The notes below the pieces were generated by a model that was not told where the DNA came from, did no database searches, and was given only the letters and a program-made list of their open reading frames with translations. From Lycium barbarum (Eukaryota; Streptophyta; Magnoliopsida; Solanales; Solanaceae), in contig NC_083346.1 in NCBI RefSeq assembly GCF_019175385.1, positions 84,272,543 through 84,336,542 of the forward strand: a stretch of DNA of 64,000 bases, in the 5' to 3' direction. Position 1 is the first letter of the stretch, and each line of letters starts with the position of its first letter. Of the stretch, positions 37,569 to 51,045 are shown piece after piece. Both the position numbers and the translations under genes were made by a program.

Positions 37569-37727
37569 ACGATGATGTATGCGCCATGATGATACATGTA
37601 CTATGATTATATGATGTAGGCATGAAAGGTATCCACCTTTAAAAGCTACGTAGGTTATATCTACATCTTATGTCTTATGATTTAACTATTATGTTCATTC
37701 CATTCACGCCTTACATACTCAGTACAA

Positions 37728-37786
37728 TATTCGTACTGACGTCCGTTTTCTTTGGACGCTGTTTTCATTCCCACAAGTAGACAGGG
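37728..37786 (+). other. Conserved tandem-hairpin module, 3' LTR of P
   Basis: CAGTAC/GTACTG, then CGTCC/GGACG, in the standard order and spacing. The following acceptor-like site reads CCCACAAG here, so its G has changed. Confidence 0.58.
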
Positions 37787-38219
37787 AGGCGACCCAGATT
37801 CATAGAAGCCGATAAGCAGACTTTTGAGAGCACTCCATTATTCCGGAGGTGCCACTGATTTACTATTGTGTATGTATATATGTTTTGGGCACGACGGGAT
37901 CCTGTCCCATCCATATGTCTAGTACTCTAGTAGAGGCTCGTAGATACGAATGTGTGGATAGTATGGTCTCAAGATTTCCCACGTGTATATATATATGTGT
38001 GTATTATTTTGAAAGCCGAAGGGTTTATGTATATAAAGGAAATTATGTTTCCAAATGAAAAAAATGATTTTCCTATGATTTGAGTATGAATTTGATGAAT
38101 GAACGCTTAACGAGTATGATAAGTAGTAGAAGGAACGGTGCTCGGTGGTTAGCCTCGGTTACCCGTCATTTCCCCTAGTCGGGTCGTGACATCTGCACCA
38201 TCTCCCTATCTACCTATGA

Positions 38220-38275
38220 GCATGAACACAGCGTCCAAAGAAAATGGACGTCAGTACGAACATTGTACTGAGTAT
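38220..38275 (-). other. Conserved tandem-hairpin module, 5' LTR of O
   Basis: On the minus strand CAGTAC/GTACTG is followed by CGTCC/GGACG and then a degenerate acceptor-like site (CTCATAGG). Confidence 0.52.
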
Positions 38276-38477
38276 GTAAGGCATGAATGAAATGAACATA
38301 ATAGCGAAATCGTAAGACATAAGATGTATATATAACTTGCGTAGTTTTTAAAGGTGGATACCTTTCAAGCCTATCTCATATATATAATCATAATACATGT
38401 ATCATCATATCATATACGTCATCATATCATATGTATGTCATCATGGTATCGTAGCTGCTCATACACATAAAGCATTA

Positions 38478-38610
38478 TCCGTATTCGGCAACATAGTGGC
38501 TTGACAACATCCTTATTCGGCCACGTAGCGGCTCGACAATATCCGTATTCGGCCACGTAGTGGCTCGACAATATCACATACATGTCTTCCGTACCCGGCC
38601 ATAACAAGGC
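38478..38610 (-). repeat. 32-bp minisatellite, 5' LTR of O
   Basis: Three copies of the 32-bp unit containing 'tattcggccacgtagtggct' plus one degenerate copy; counterpart of 12688-12830. Confidence 0.8.
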
Positions 38611-40260
38611 TCGGTATATCTCATCATCATCATTGCCATCACATACATCTTATAAGCTTATCGTAACCTTTCATTAAAGCATACATTTGAATTTAAAGAC
38701 AATCTATGAAAATCATATCATATTCGTAGCTTGAACTTTGTATAAATATCGTATGATAGACTTTATAATCTCTTGACTTAGGCTCATCACTACCATCTTC
38801 GCATTTATGGCATATCTCTTACCTTTTATCTCATATGAAATCCTCTAGGAAGATAGGCTCATAATAAAAAAAAAATCGGAACATTGGTCATAAGACATGC
38901 ATTAGAGCTTATAGACAATCTATAACAATATCGGGGTGACAAAAGGTCGAGAACCCCCGATTTCATTATGGAGCATTCATAAGCATTCTGCCTCACCTTG
39001 AAGAAATTAGCATGTAAGGTGAGTGTAGACAACGAACAAGATCAATAGATCATAGTTAACATCGTTAGCTTGGTAGAAACATTATACCATGAACTCTAGA
39101 ATCTTTAGACTTAAGCTCATCATCTTCATTATCGTGCTCATAATGTATCTCTTATCTTTATCTCACGTGGCTATTTATGAACATAGACTTTCCATTTCCG
39201 GAATATAAGAAAGACATGGAGAAGTAGGTAAAATATTATCATAGGAACTACATAAGGATCATTAGCTTCATAAGAACGTCATATCCTGAGCTTTAGGACT
39301 TCTAGACTTATATTCATCATCAGTATCGTCATGCTCGTAACACATCTCTTTTCTTTATCTTGTATGAAGCTCTTTATAATCGTAGACTCATAGTTTTTGA
39401 TACGTAGGAAAATCATGAAGAAGGAGGGAATATCATATCATAGGATTCATGCCTTAGAAAGAAGGGACAAGCCTTACATACCTTTTCCTTTAGCTATTCT
39501 ACCACTTGATCGTTCTCCTTCAATGCTCACGTCTTTACCTTTAAGGGAGTTCGTGTTAACATTACTTAGACGATTATAAGAACGTGCTTTCCAAAGCTAG
39601 AGCAAATTGGGCGGAATTTCCTTTGTTTCTACTACTTTCTCCATATCTTATATCAATTTCCGAACATCCATAACAACATTCACAATATTATAGGCAACAA
39701 TCATCATTCATCTACATTATCTACATTTCACAATTTAACTTCAATTCCTCCATAATCATGGTCATAGTTCACTATTGCATTTTCTCACATATAATACTTA
39801 TCCCATATTCTAAATGTCACTTATAGCATACTTACATTCACAACATATCAATGTTCATGAATCATTCCAAACTTACTACTCAACAATGACACTATTCCCA
39901 CATTCATGACCCATTTTCTATATCCTTCTACAATCCAAGTGTTTTTAACTTTCAACACCTTAAACAGCAAGGAATGATCATAAAAATCACCTTAGATAAT
40001 GGAAGAATAAGCCTTGAGTGGGAATTCACTTCTTGCACCAAAACCCTAGCTCACTTCCCTTGGGATTTCTTGGCTTAGATGAACTTTGTTATGTTTCATA
40101 CACTTGATTTTGTGGGTTTGATGAAGTTGATCATGAATATTTCTTGAGTTCTTGTGGATGAAGAGTAGAGAGGGTTTTCTAGAGTGTTCTTGAAGTGAGA
40201 GGTGAAAATGAAATGAAATAAATGAACTTGGGTCCTCTTATATAAAGCATACAATCTGTC

Positions 40261-40425
40261 CCGACACGAACATACAGACCAACATACGGTCCGTACATTT
40301 TATACGGGCCGCATGTCTGGCCGTATGTTTGGTCCAGTGAAGGTTGCCCATCTGGGCTAAATATACGGCCTAACATACGGCTAGTATAATTATACGGCCA
40401 GTATGCTGGGCCGTATAATGCCCAG
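40261..40425 (-). promoter_or_regulatory. Palindrome array and TATA-like site, 5' LTR of O
   Basis: On the minus strand TACGGCC(C/A)G-type dyads and TACGGACCGTA lie about 340 bp into the LTR. A TTATATAAAG-type TATA site (near 40238-40247) follows. Confidence 0.6.
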
Positions 40426-40758
40426 CTATTCCGATTTCGTTCTCGTCAACTCGTTTGATCTCCAATCCTTATTGAACGTTCTTGACACTTGTTTAACACC
40501 TCAATACCAATATAAGGGACGTTATCACTCTTCTCCACTACATCATTACGCCATCCTTAACTTTTCACTCGTAATTCTTACCCGACACACAACTTACCCC
40601 TTGCTTTCATTGACAACCATCTTCCCTCACCTCAAATGTCTTTAAAATTTCGATTAGGATCGTCAAACGCTACTTCTTACTTATCAAAACATTGTATACA
40701 TCGTGCCCTTCGTTAGTCTATTCACTGTACGTTAACGGAAAATTTCTAAGGTGTAACA

Positions 40759-41194
40759 GTCAGTGCGCTCCATTGGTCCGGAGCTATAACCCTTTTTGGT
40801 ATGCTATTTTGCTATGTAGATATGTGGGTATGACAGGGCCTTGTCCTATCTTTTCTACAGTTTATATTCCATAGAGGTCTGTAGATAGTTGTATATACGG
40901 GGAGCGTCATGTAGCTTTGTGATCTCTTATTTTATGTGCAGTACATGTAGTGGCCCTGTCAGACTGTGTTGTCATCCTTTGCACGCATGCCTATATATAT
41001 ATCCATGTGGACTGTTTATGAGTTATTGAGGTAGAGTTTATTGTCTAAAACTTTACAGCAGATGCTGTCTTTCAGATATAAGTTAGAAATGGGCCGCCTG
41101 CAGGTTATTCTGTATATGGCTAGTACGAGTTTAGGGGGTGCTTGGTCAGTAGTGGTTAGGCACTCGTCACGGCCCATTGGTTTGGGTAGTGACA
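40759..41194 (+). mobile_element. LTR J, right part
   Basis: The segment starts with the GTCAG duplication of element O, then continues the plus LTR left at 12006 ('tgcgctccattggtccggagc', compare 4766-4790). It ends GGGTAGTGACA at 41194. It is the older host of element O. No PBS follows directly. Confidence 0.72.
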
Positions 41195-41880
41195 TAACAG
41201 TTGTCATTGGAGTACGAGAGCTTTTTCTGGTGAGAGAAGGCAGTTGGGCCATTATTTTTCAGAGAAGGTGCATGTTAGCAATCCTCGTGAAACGTGCGCC
41301 TAGAGAGAGAAAACATGCCCCTCCCCACACCTATCCAGGATATTGTATCTTTTATAAACCATTGAAGAATAATTAGTTTCAGTAAAGAAAATTATATATT
41401 AACTGAGATCGCACTAAGACAAAAATCTTAATATTATAGATGGGAGTTTATGTGCGAGGCACGTACATAGAGACTAGTATATTATAAAAGCACGAATAAT
41501 TTACGCTAAATGTTGAACGACGAAAATATCCCTATAATATTAATTGACTTTTACATCCTTCATTAATTAAAAAACTCTTTAACAATAATGCCTAAAAACG
41601 TAAAAGTAATAGTAATTCATACTATATTTTAGAGTCCAAGTAAAGATGGCTTTCTTCGAGTCCAGTTAGTAAAAGAAACGTATTGTTGCATTCATTATTT
41701 AAATGGAAATCAAATTCTCTATACATTATCTATAGTTATGTACTGTAAATATTAGACAATCGGGAAGCGGATTGTGTAGCCTAAACAAGTCAAATACTAA
41801 ATATATATCAGTTCTTCTCGAGCCGAGTATAAAAATCACTACAAATATCAGTATTTACGCATCAGGTCAGTGAAGTTAAT
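41195..41880. other. Intergenic AT-rich stretch with a Helitron-like 3' end
   Basis: No gene was recognised. At 41452-41477 a GTGC-gag-GCAC hairpin is followed by a short spacer and CTAG, then T at the insertion point. That is the layout of a plant Helitron 3' terminus. The text after it ('tatattataaaagcacgaat') resembles the start of another such element, but no TC 5' end could be fixed. The element body and autonomy are unknown. Confidence 0.4.
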
Positions 41881-41902
41881 TCTATACTCTCTTTTTTCAT
41901 CA

Positions 41903-42800
41903 AGTCTTCGGTAGCCCTATCACGAAGTCCATAACTATCCTCTCTCATTTCCACTTTGATATGGGCATTTTCTGAGTCATACCACCCGATTTCTGATGTT
42001 CATACTTAACCTGCTGACAATTCAAACACTAAGATACAAACTCCACTATAATCCTCTTCATCCTACACCACCAATAGAGCTGCTTCAAGTCACGATACAT
42101 CTTTGTAGCACCAGGATGAATGAAATACCTAGAACTGTGAGCCTCTTATATGATCAACCTAGTCAACCCACCAACGTGAGGAACACATACACACACCTTT
42201 ATCCTTAAAACCCTTTTTCCATCAAAAATCGCTTCCTTGGCTTCTCCTTGCAACACCTTACCTTCGAATTTTGCACAACTTTGCATCCTCAAACGGTTGA
42301 GCCTTAATTTGCTCCAAAAGCGATGACCTCTCCTCTACACAAGCCTGAATTAACCTTGCCCGATTCTAAAATATCAAGTCTCACCATACTATTAGCCAAG
42401 GACTGAACGTCCATAGCCAAATGACGCTCGACTACAATCAATAGCGCCATTAGGCTCAACGCATCTGCTGCCGCATTGGCCTTGCCTGAATGATAAAGAA
42501 TGGTAATATCTTAATCTTTGAGCAACTCCATCCAGATACGCTGTCTTGAATTTAGATCCCTCTGATTGAACATATGTTGAAGACTGATGGTCTGTGAATA
42601 CCTCACAATGGACTCCATAGAGATAATGTCTCAAACTTTTCAAGGCAAACACTACTGCCACCAATCGAAGCAAATTGGTCAAAACTTTCACAAACCGCCT
42701 CACTCTATTTGCCTCGGTAGGAAGCAACAATGTTGCATAATGAGCTTAGACATGAAAGTTGGACTCATACTCGGTGACAGACAACCCCCTCTGCTCCAGG
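41903..42800 (-). pseudogene. pol: Ty3/gypsy RNase H-integrase relic
   Basis: On the minus strand the order is RNase H ([22 protein letters not shown]), the region after it, the integrase zinc site (CLNCQQVKYEHQKSG near 41990-42030) and the first integrase aspartate in MDFVIGLPKT (about 41903-41932). The frame is broken many times, for example around 42500-42580. It stops right after the first catalytic Asp, so the integrase core is lost. It may belong to the same element as the gag relic at 44890-45667, which lies upstream on the same strand. In that case protease and RT are missing and a solo LTR sits between the parts. Confidence 0.75.
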
Positions 42801-42812
42801 GCAGAGAATTCA

Positions 42813-44889
42813 TGTTGTCATAAAGCCATATGTATGTAAAGTTTTGATGATTGACAAAGCAAAGACTTGGAACAAGAAAACTAGCTTATAAGGCATGTTG
42901 AAAGCAGATGAAGAAATAATAGTATTGTTCCAAGAAATAAAACACTTTGAGTAAACCAGGTCTAGCTATATGTTAAAATTGAAAAAACCTAGACAATTGG
43001 TTGAGATAAAGCAGAGGTTTCAGACAATGTAAAAGGTCTGAAAAGGCAAGCAGCACAAGATGGTTAGAACAGGTCCATAAACATGTTCCATTGCAAAGAA
43101 GCTACAAGAAAAAAAAACATGCACATGAACCAGAGTGCAAGTATGCGCGTTAATATAGAAGACAAGCACAATGAAGCAGATCAGAGAGAGAATGAATGGT
43201 CCACATACATGATCTATCACAGAGACAGTTGCAAATGGATCAGACACAGAGCAGTTCATTGAGGAATAGAACAAGCATGATTACATGTTCCATCAGAGTC
43301 AACAGATGCAGTGGAGGAATGAAGTCAGGTTATCAGGTGCAGTGGATGAATGACCTAGACTTGAGAAGATCATGAGAAGAGCAGGTCAAGGTGACTCACA
43401 CTCAGAAGACAATGTTGAGAAAAAAGAAAATTTTCAAGCAAGGAGACTTGCAGACAAAGAGAAAGAGATGAACCAAGTCTGCAAACATATTCAATGCAGA
43501 GCAAGAACATATTAGAGTCAAAGAGTGATCAGTGGTGGTGTTGATGAAGGGGGTTGACCAGGTGCAGACACAGAGCTATATAGATATATGAAACAGGTCT
43601 GATAACATGTTCCAGCCAATATCTCAGAAGCATTTCAAAGGCAGATGCCAAATGAAAATGAATGGCGGAACAGGTATATGAATATATTCCAGCTCATACA
43701 GATGCAAATATCAGAGATGGACGAATCAAGTGGATGAAACAGGTTCGTGAACATGTTCCAAACAAATCCTGCAGCAGCAAGGATTTGTAGAAGAATCATG
43801 GTAAAGACTTGGCGGTCAAGTAAAAAAGATTCCTGTCACAGTTGTCGAGATTATTAAGCCTTCTATAAGGAAAATAAGTCGACTTAACAAGACAAGAATC
43901 CAAGTACAACACAAAACCTTATTGCATGTTATGGTCCAATAAGGAAAAGGTTTTGTCACCGACCTGCGGAGCTACAATTGTTATAAATACTCAGGTATTA
44001 CCATGAAGGAGTTTGAGCACCAACAAAGAGAGAATTCAAAATATTGAGTGAAAAGAAGATTTATCCAGAATATTTAATAATCCAGGGTTGCGTCCCTAGT
44101 GCACATAGAAGGATCGACGGAGCTGTTTTACTGAATAATGTTTCCCAGTTCTAAAATCTAGATTTGTGTATTAGGTTTGTTCTATTGAGTTGTATCTTTA
44201 TCAGCTTATTAAGAAGCATAAAGTAGATATAAAATATTGTAACTTGAAGTAGGATTTCACTACTTGAAGAGAGGTTGCTAATCTCCGATCCAATCATTGC
44301 GTAGGCCGAGAGTTCAATAGATGAGGAGCCGGGCTCGGCTTTACTGAAGAAGAAGGGGCGAAGTCTCAACTACCAGACTACTACTATACCAAACGCACTC
44401 CTGACTCGGCTACATAAATTATCATATCATCTGAATAGATTTACATTTTCAATCAAATAGAGAAATCGAGTTTTTTGTACTTACCTTCCTACTAATAATA
44501 GATATGGTCGGTGATGCGATCCCCTTTCCTACGCTATTCCATTCCATTCACATCGAGAAAGAAAGAGAGAGCAGTCGTTACCTTCAAGCTACTAGTCGAA
44601 TAAAAACGATTTACATCAGTGTTTGGGTAACAAGGCTGAGTTTAGGAATTATGTTGCAGAGTTTGTAACTTAATTTGCAGTTGGCTCACAGTTGTAGTGG
44701 AGTTTGGGGTAAATCCTGCAGGTCTGTAGGTCATGGATTTTATCGCCCTTGTGAGCCGGGTGGTTTCCACATAAAAATATTGTGTCGTTTACCTTCCTGT
44801 TTATTTTTATTCCGCAAACACATTCGTAGAACAGGTTAGATAACGTGTTCTATCCATAGGCGAGAACTAAGTATACTTAGGGACAAACA
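42813..44889 (+). mobile_element. Probable solo LTR of a different (Copia-like) family
   Basis: This 2-kb insert separates a pol relic from a gag relic on the minus strand. It begins TGTTGTCATAAAGCC and contains many 'gaacaggt...acatgttcca' motifs, a TATA-like TTATAAATAC near 43981 and a late 'gtggtttccacataaaaat' block. These are reminiscent of long Copia (SIRE-type) LTRs. I could not find a clear target duplication, so the edges are approximate and the family is tentative. Confidence 0.42.
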
Positions 44890-45667
44890 TCTAGGTCGCG
44901 CAAATCTAATAACTCATCTTTCTTTCTGTATCTCAAACTACGAGGAACATACTTCTCCAAAAAGCCCTGATAGATCCGGGTCTATGTTAAAGGAGGCGAC
45001 CCAGCTGGTTGGCGTCCCCAATCATCTAAAAAGTAACATAATCAAGTTCGTGCGACTCCACAATGCCCATCTTGTGAAACCTCTCATGACAACTAAAGAT
45101 GAACTCATATGCATCCTCTTCGGGAGTACCATAAAACCAAGGAGGACTCATCTTGGTGAATTGATTGAGCATCCTCTGCTCATTACGGGTCATAACTAGT
45201 CTAGGAACTGGTCAAGAAGCAAAATTGGGTGCTAGGATCTAGTCAAAGAGGGGTGCCCACAACGATAGCCGGCTGTGCACACGGAGTACGATACTGCTCA
45301 GGAGTCTGACCTCCAAGCCTGGATTGTGACTGATTTAGAGTAGTTGGAAGAATGCCTGCCTGGGGAAAACCCTCAAAGACTCTGAATGCGCACCATGGCA
45401 TCCTGAAGCACTGATGTAGCGATAATCTTTGGCAGTACCTGGGATGGTCCCATCTCCTCTTCTTCAAAAGGGTCATCATGACGCTTTACCTCCAACTTGA
45501 GAGATACTGATCTAGCATGGGCCTGACCAGCCATAGGTGCCTACCTCTGGTCGGTGTTGCTCAATGGGGTTTACAATTACCACAACCTCTGCCTCTACCA
45601 CGTGCCACAACCTCAGCCGCAGTTGTTGGTGCCTCATCCCTAGCCACATTCAAGCGTGTCCTCACCA
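44890..45667 (-). pseudogene. gag: Ty3/gypsy gag relic
   Basis: On the minus strand a start at 45667 gives MVRTRLNVARDEAPTTAAEV, then a Gly/Arg run. After a frameshift come LLKKRRWDHPRYCQRLSLHQ and the Pro/Gln region. The core follows with MSPPWFYGTPEEDAYEFIFS-type sequence (near 45060-45170), which corresponds to [17 protein letters not shown] in L but is clearly more distant. Stops and frameshifts interrupt it. It is preceded by a leader and PBS, so it is the 5' end of an element whose 5' LTR starts at 45865. The zinc knuckle is missing. Confidence 0.72.
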
Positions 45668-45848
45668 TCTGTGAGAGAATAGAATATGAAATCAGATTCA
45701 AATTTAAAAAGACTAGCACGAAAGGAATGAAAGAAGGGAAATTTCCTAAACGTCTCATAACCTCTCGAGGATGGGTATGCACGTCTACGTACCAATTCGC
45801 AAGACTCTGCTAGACATCGCTCTTGCACTCGTGAGACTGGTGAACCCA

Positions 45849-45861
45849 GGCTCTGATACCA
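45849..45861 (-). other. tRNA-Met primer-binding site of the element with LTR A
   Basis: On the minus strand it reads TGGTATCAGAGCC and continues as TGGGTT, three bases inside the LTR edge at 45865. The match to tRNA-Met is longer than in element L. Confidence 0.85.
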
Positions 45862-46437
45862 ATTTGTCATGACCTATTTGCATATCATAATGGCGCCTAC
45901 ACTATCCCCCCGGTAGGCGAACCATCCCCAAATCGCTAAAAGAAAATACAGAAATTAAATATATCATGAATACTACCTAACAGTCTTGATAATATAAATA
46001 AGTACGGAAGGTACTTAATCTTTACAATCCCCAAAAACTGGTCTAACTTTTACAAGAGCATCTCAATATTTATTACAAGTTTTGAATACTGAATAACAAC
46101 AATTGTCGTGAAAGAAAGCAAAAGGCAGAAAATAAGATAGAGGGAGATCCTGGGTTGCTGATAGAACCGATGGCTCACCCTGAAACCTCTAATGGACCAC
46201 CTCAGGAATCATCCACGACGACTGGAATTGGAATACGGAGCAGTAACGACACCCAAATAAGGTGCAGCAAGTGTAGTATGAGACTATAAGTAAAAACCAC
46301 TAGTACTCCGTAGATATCATAGGCTGACAATTAAGGAAACATGTATAATACACATAAAGAATGAAGCTAAACACTCATAGGCTAACTCAACTTAAAGAGG
46401 CTAACTCCAATTAAGATTTTGTGTTTCACAAATAAGA

Positions 46438-49400
46438 TTTCACGACCCTAATTACCGATCGTGCGGGCACCTACCTTATTATCACTAGTAGGTGAACCCT
46501 TACCCGTTAACCCATTAATCATTACTCAATTTTAACTTCTTTAATCATTTATACTTAAACAATCAATGATCATGTGAATGAATAAATAAATAAACAATTC
46601 ATAATTAATAGATAATATAAGTGCGGAAGTCTCAACTATTACACTCCTAAGATCTGAAAGTCATCGTAGAAGGACTCTAACTAACAATGTCTAAAGAATG
46701 AAGTACATCTCAAATATAATAACAAATAATGTTTGGAATAAAAATAGACATCTAGAAAGAGAGATCTTCAGGTGGCATGGCATGGATAGAAGCTCACCCT
46801 CAGATCTGATCGAGCAAACTAGCTTCAAGCTAGAGATGTAGTCTGGATGAAATCTCTGGAGTACAATCTGCACTCAAAAAGGGTGCAACAAGGTAGTATC
46901 AGTACAAACACTATGTATTGGTAATCATCATAGGCCAACTAAGATTAGTTCACGCATATTGTATAAAATCATCAAGATAAACAGATAGGCACTTAATACT
47001 CAAATCCAAGTCACAGAATATCCATAACAGAGTCACAGCCTAAGATGAAGCTTCTAACCCACAAGTCTATCAAGTTTCAATAATCTCACCTGATAATCAC
47101 AAGCCCAAGTTCCTTCCCTTAGATAGAGTCCCTAATCCACAATTTAACTCAATCAATGATCGTATCAATACCACAACAGCCGTTTCAGCAAACATACCAA
47201 AATCAGAAAAAACGAGCCATATAATAATGCAAAATAAAATGTAATGACGTGCAGTGCAAAATATGATGATGTGCAATGCAACGTAATGCAATGCCCTGGC
47301 CAAATACACTCTATACACATATGCTACTAATGTCATAGCTCAGTAGTCATGACCTGCAGGGGACCCATGGTGTCCATGTACCCTCGTTCCATATCCACTC
47401 CTCGGACCCGAGCCATAAATCCTCCGCCCCAGAAAGAACCTCGGTCGCAGATCCACATCATGTACGACTCGTTTCCAGAACGAACCTCAGACCACGAGCT
47501 CACAACTAGGCCACATCCTCACCCTCAGTCAAATGTGCCTTTTCATATGTATAGTAACACTGTCACATCACTCTCAATGATCAATTCATCAAGTACCATG
47601 TATCAAATAGTATCACAAGTGCAACAAAAAGATTATATTAACTTCTTCCCTAATTTCACATCACAATGTATGTATCAATGTATTCCAGTTCATTATTATG
47701 TAGGGACTATGAACATTAGCATTATCAATGTCAAACACAAGGCATCGTGCCACCAGTCTTTCATGAATCGTTTCCGAACCATGTATGAGTGTATGAATGC
47801 ATAAATGAGTGTAAACGTGGTAAATCAATGCAAACCAATAAAGCAACCGTGAAGGTAAAAGTCACAAAGCCACAAGTCATATCAAGACTTGGATCAACTC
47901 AACCATGAAATAAATCATACAAACCGTCTCAACCAACATAAGAGTCTGTCCCTCTTTACTTCCTCATATAGCAAGTACGCCTCACAACTAAGTCTTGTAT
48001 CACTAAGAAGCTTCACTTTTCTATATATTATCATCAACAGTAAATCATACATCAAGTTTTCATCTATGTACTGTCATAAGTTTATATCACAATTCAAGCC
48101 TAAACTTATTATCCTTCCTTTCTCCGATAATATATGTCACAATAAGAGAGAACTGAGTACAACACGACAATTTAAGCAATAAGTCTAATCACAATAACAG
48201 GGCAACAAGCCACCATCAACAACAATCAACCTAATAGAAATCCATCCTGAATCGCTACAGTATGAATACAACTACACCTCATATTTCAGTACATAAAGTA
48301 ATAGCGACGAGCCCACAAAATCAGAAGTCATACAAACCTAGCAAGTATCCAACCAAAACACTATGTCCGAAGACCTAATCATGCTTTCTCCCATCAATTC
48401 TACACAACACATACGTTTCTCTAATCAAAGTCTAATTAAAGTAAGCCATAACCTACCTCAAATGCAGAACAGGAGCCACGAACTACTCCACAGGAGTCTT
48501 CTATTTTCGAAGCGCCTCATAACAGTCAAAGTCTAACAATATGATGCTAAGTAAGCAACAATCCATGTATTTAAACAAGAAAAACAATTTGGGGAAGAAA
48601 ACCCACTTACTTATACCCCTTTTTTAATGGATGAAACCATCCTTTAATGGTGAATTTATCATAACTTTTATCTTTACAGTCATTAGCCTTCAATTCATGG
48701 GTTTCTAATCAATTTTACCCTTTCCAATAGATTTTAGAACAAAGCTTCCATTTTTACTAGAATTCTAGTCTCAACATGCAATTTCAACCATAAGAAATCA
48801 AATTCCTTTCCTAGAAAGTGATAATCTATACTCCTAGATGATTAATCAACAACAAAATCAACAACCCACTAATTATTTAAGGGTTTACTAATTCTAGGGT
48901 TCTAGGGTTTTCACCCACAATTGATAAACCTTAAACTAATCATGGAACTTGAAGAAGAAAGGAAAAGGAACAAATAAAGGTGGAGACTTACTCTCAAAGC
49001 TGCTTTAACCAATGAATGGAATGAATTTTTCCTCTTTCTCTCTTGAAAACTGACTTTCGGATCTTGGGAATAATGGGTAGGAGTTGGGGGATTAAAATAG
49101 GGCATTCTGCCCCCCATCAGCCATTGTAGTGGTCACTAGACCGCTGCAGCGGTACCGCTATAGCTGCCCTTTGGTCGCTGCCAGCGGCCAGCTGGAACAG
49201 TCCGTACTAAAACGGGCATAACTCCCTCATAAGGTGAAAAAATGCGACTATTCTTTTTCCTATAGCTTCGTAATTTTGATACGGATCTAATGGTTAAAAC
49301 CTCACCAAAAACAAAGGTCGGATGATCAATCTAGAGCCATTTCTATCCACAAACCTCCGGCGAAAACATCGAATACGAGCGCGACAAAACCCAAACCCAT

Positions 49401-49690
49401 CTGAAACTCATCGGAACACCAAAACTTGTGGACAAGTTCAAAATCATCATATTAACATGTTGAAACTTCCAAAACATTGACACAGGGTCATTCTAACTCG
49501 ACGTTGACCGTGGTCAATTCTAACTCACTTACTTAACTAGCTTCTCCATCAATGACTCAATTTACACTCGAACCTTGCGGAAACCAACCCAATGACTCCA
49601 TTAAGTCATAGATCATACTAAAGGGACTTGGGGAAGGGTCAACCAGGTTAAATGGGTGAAGACACTATAACAACTAAACGGGTCGTTACA
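46438..49690 (-). mobile_element. Solo LTR B, target duplication TAAGA
   Basis: On the minus strand it starts TGTAACGACCCGTTTAG at 49690 and ends ...GGTCGTGAAA at 46438; the expected final CA has mutated to AA. TAAGA flanks both sides (46433-46437 and 49691-49695). It is 3253 bp long and related to LTR A, sharing the 'tgcggaag' and 'cagtacacatatg' blocks. The 151-codon ORF at 47349-47804 lies in it and shows no domain. Two clusters of CCGCTGCAGCGG/AGCGGTACCGCT dyads lie at 49138-49190. Confidence 0.88.
49123..49200 (-). promoter_or_regulatory. Different palindrome cluster (AGCGGTACCGCT) in LTR B
   Basis: Overlapping dyads (CCGCTGCAGCGG, AGCGGTACCGCT, GCTGCCAGCGGCCAGC) lie about 500-570 bp into LTR B on the minus strand. 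They are of unrelated sequence but similar design and position to the TACGGACCGTA arrays of the TGTTACACC LTRs. A regulatory role is inferred only. Confidence 0.45.
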
Positions 49691-50889
49691 TAAGATAAAT
49701 AGATAGGTATCACATATGAGAAATGATAAAATGAATGGATAAATAAATGTATGAATGGGATGCATTGGCCAATATCAAACCCAGTACACATATGTTAACG
49801 GTCATTCCGTCTAGTCATGACCCATGGGGGACTCACGAGGTCCATATACTTGTCACTATACGGCCCGAGGTCCTTTTCCTTTCGGACTGTGATCACTCAC
49901 TGTACCGCTGAACTGTGAGAAACTCACTGTACCGCCCGACTTTTACCGCCGAACTGTGAGAACAATAACCTTACCTTTATTCCAATCCTTTATACCATCT
50001 CGTATTCTCCATTTTCCATAACTCATCCAAAAAGTAAATAATAAGTATAAGATGAGTGCAACATGCGTAATATCTTATGCCAATAGTATTATGAAATTTA
50101 AGAGTGGATATGAAACACCAAGTAATTACATGCGACAATTCATATATCTAGAATAATTCTCTTTCCATAGTTCATACAAGTTGTGGAGCGATGAGAAAAG
50201 TAAATCAATCGAGGGCCACGCAAGGAAGGAAACCAGAACTGGACACTAGAAAATTCTAGTGTTCCCCGAATTTGGAATGGATACCCGAAACTAATCCGGA
50301 ACCTCCTGGACACAAACAAACTATGCAACTTGAATATAATCGACACTACGAACTTGCTCGTGCACTCAGAATTCCCAAAAGAGATCGTCTTGACCCGGTG
50401 TTGACTGAGGTCAACTCCAAATCCTTAAACTCCCAAAATCCCCACCAACGACTCAAAACACACTCGAATGCCTCGGGACCCGAACCAAAAGCTCAACTAA
50501 GTCATAAATGACATTATTGTCACGACCCGACTAGGGGCCATGACGGGTACTGTTACACCTCGAAAAATTCCCCTTACATGCACTGTGAATAGGACAGCGA
50601 AGGTCATGATGTATATGGTGTTTTGATGAGTAAGAAGTAGTATTTGACGACCCTAAACGAGAATTTAAAAGCGTGGGAGATAAGGAAAGATAGTTGCTGA
50701 GAAAAGCAAACCATATGTGGTGTATCGGGTAAGAATAACGAGCAACGATTTTGTGATGGCATAATGGTGTCTTAGGGAAGTGTAATAACGCCCTTTGGTA
50801 TGATGTTGAGATGTTAAACAAGTGCCAAGAAGGTTCCATAAGGATCGGAGATCAAACGAGACAACGAGAACGAAAACAGAATCACTGGG

Positions 50890-51045
50890 CATTATACGGC
50901 CCAATCTACGGACCGTATAATTTATACCAGCCGTAGATTGGACCGTATAATTGGGCAAGAAGGCCACCAGCCACTGGACCAAATGTACGCCCATACATAC
51001 GATCCGTATAAATAGTACGGACCGTATGTTGGTCCGTATAATGTT
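50890..51045 (+). promoter_or_regulatory. Palindrome array, solo LTR K
   Basis: Copies of TACGGACCGTA, TACGGCCCA and inverted halves lie in two clusters about 340 bp into the LTR, followed by an AT-rich TTTTTAAATC near 51057. Confidence 0.58.

Larger units (their letters stand above)
38192..40758 (-). mobile_element. 5' LTR of element O, second piece
   Basis: The first five bases are the right TCTGC duplication of P, after which the O LTR resumes. On the minus strand it begins TGTTACACCTTAGAAA at 40758. With the first piece the LTR is about 2958 bp. It includes the hairpin module (38220-38275), 32-bp repeats (38478-38610) and the palindrome array (40261-40425). Confidence 0.88.

Noticed and set aside
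41041..41376. 111-codon plus ORF after LTR J
   Set aside because: It starts inside the LTR, runs across its GTGACA end and has no domain.
44020..44800. Possible host exon or promoter with TTATAAATAC
   Set aside because: The surrounding 2 kb behaves like an LTR of another family inserted between two gypsy relics; the TATA-like site is better read as its promoter.
47349..47804. 151-codon plus-strand ORF
   Set aside because: It is antisense inside solo LTR B, has no domain and low-complexity composition; a chance ORF.
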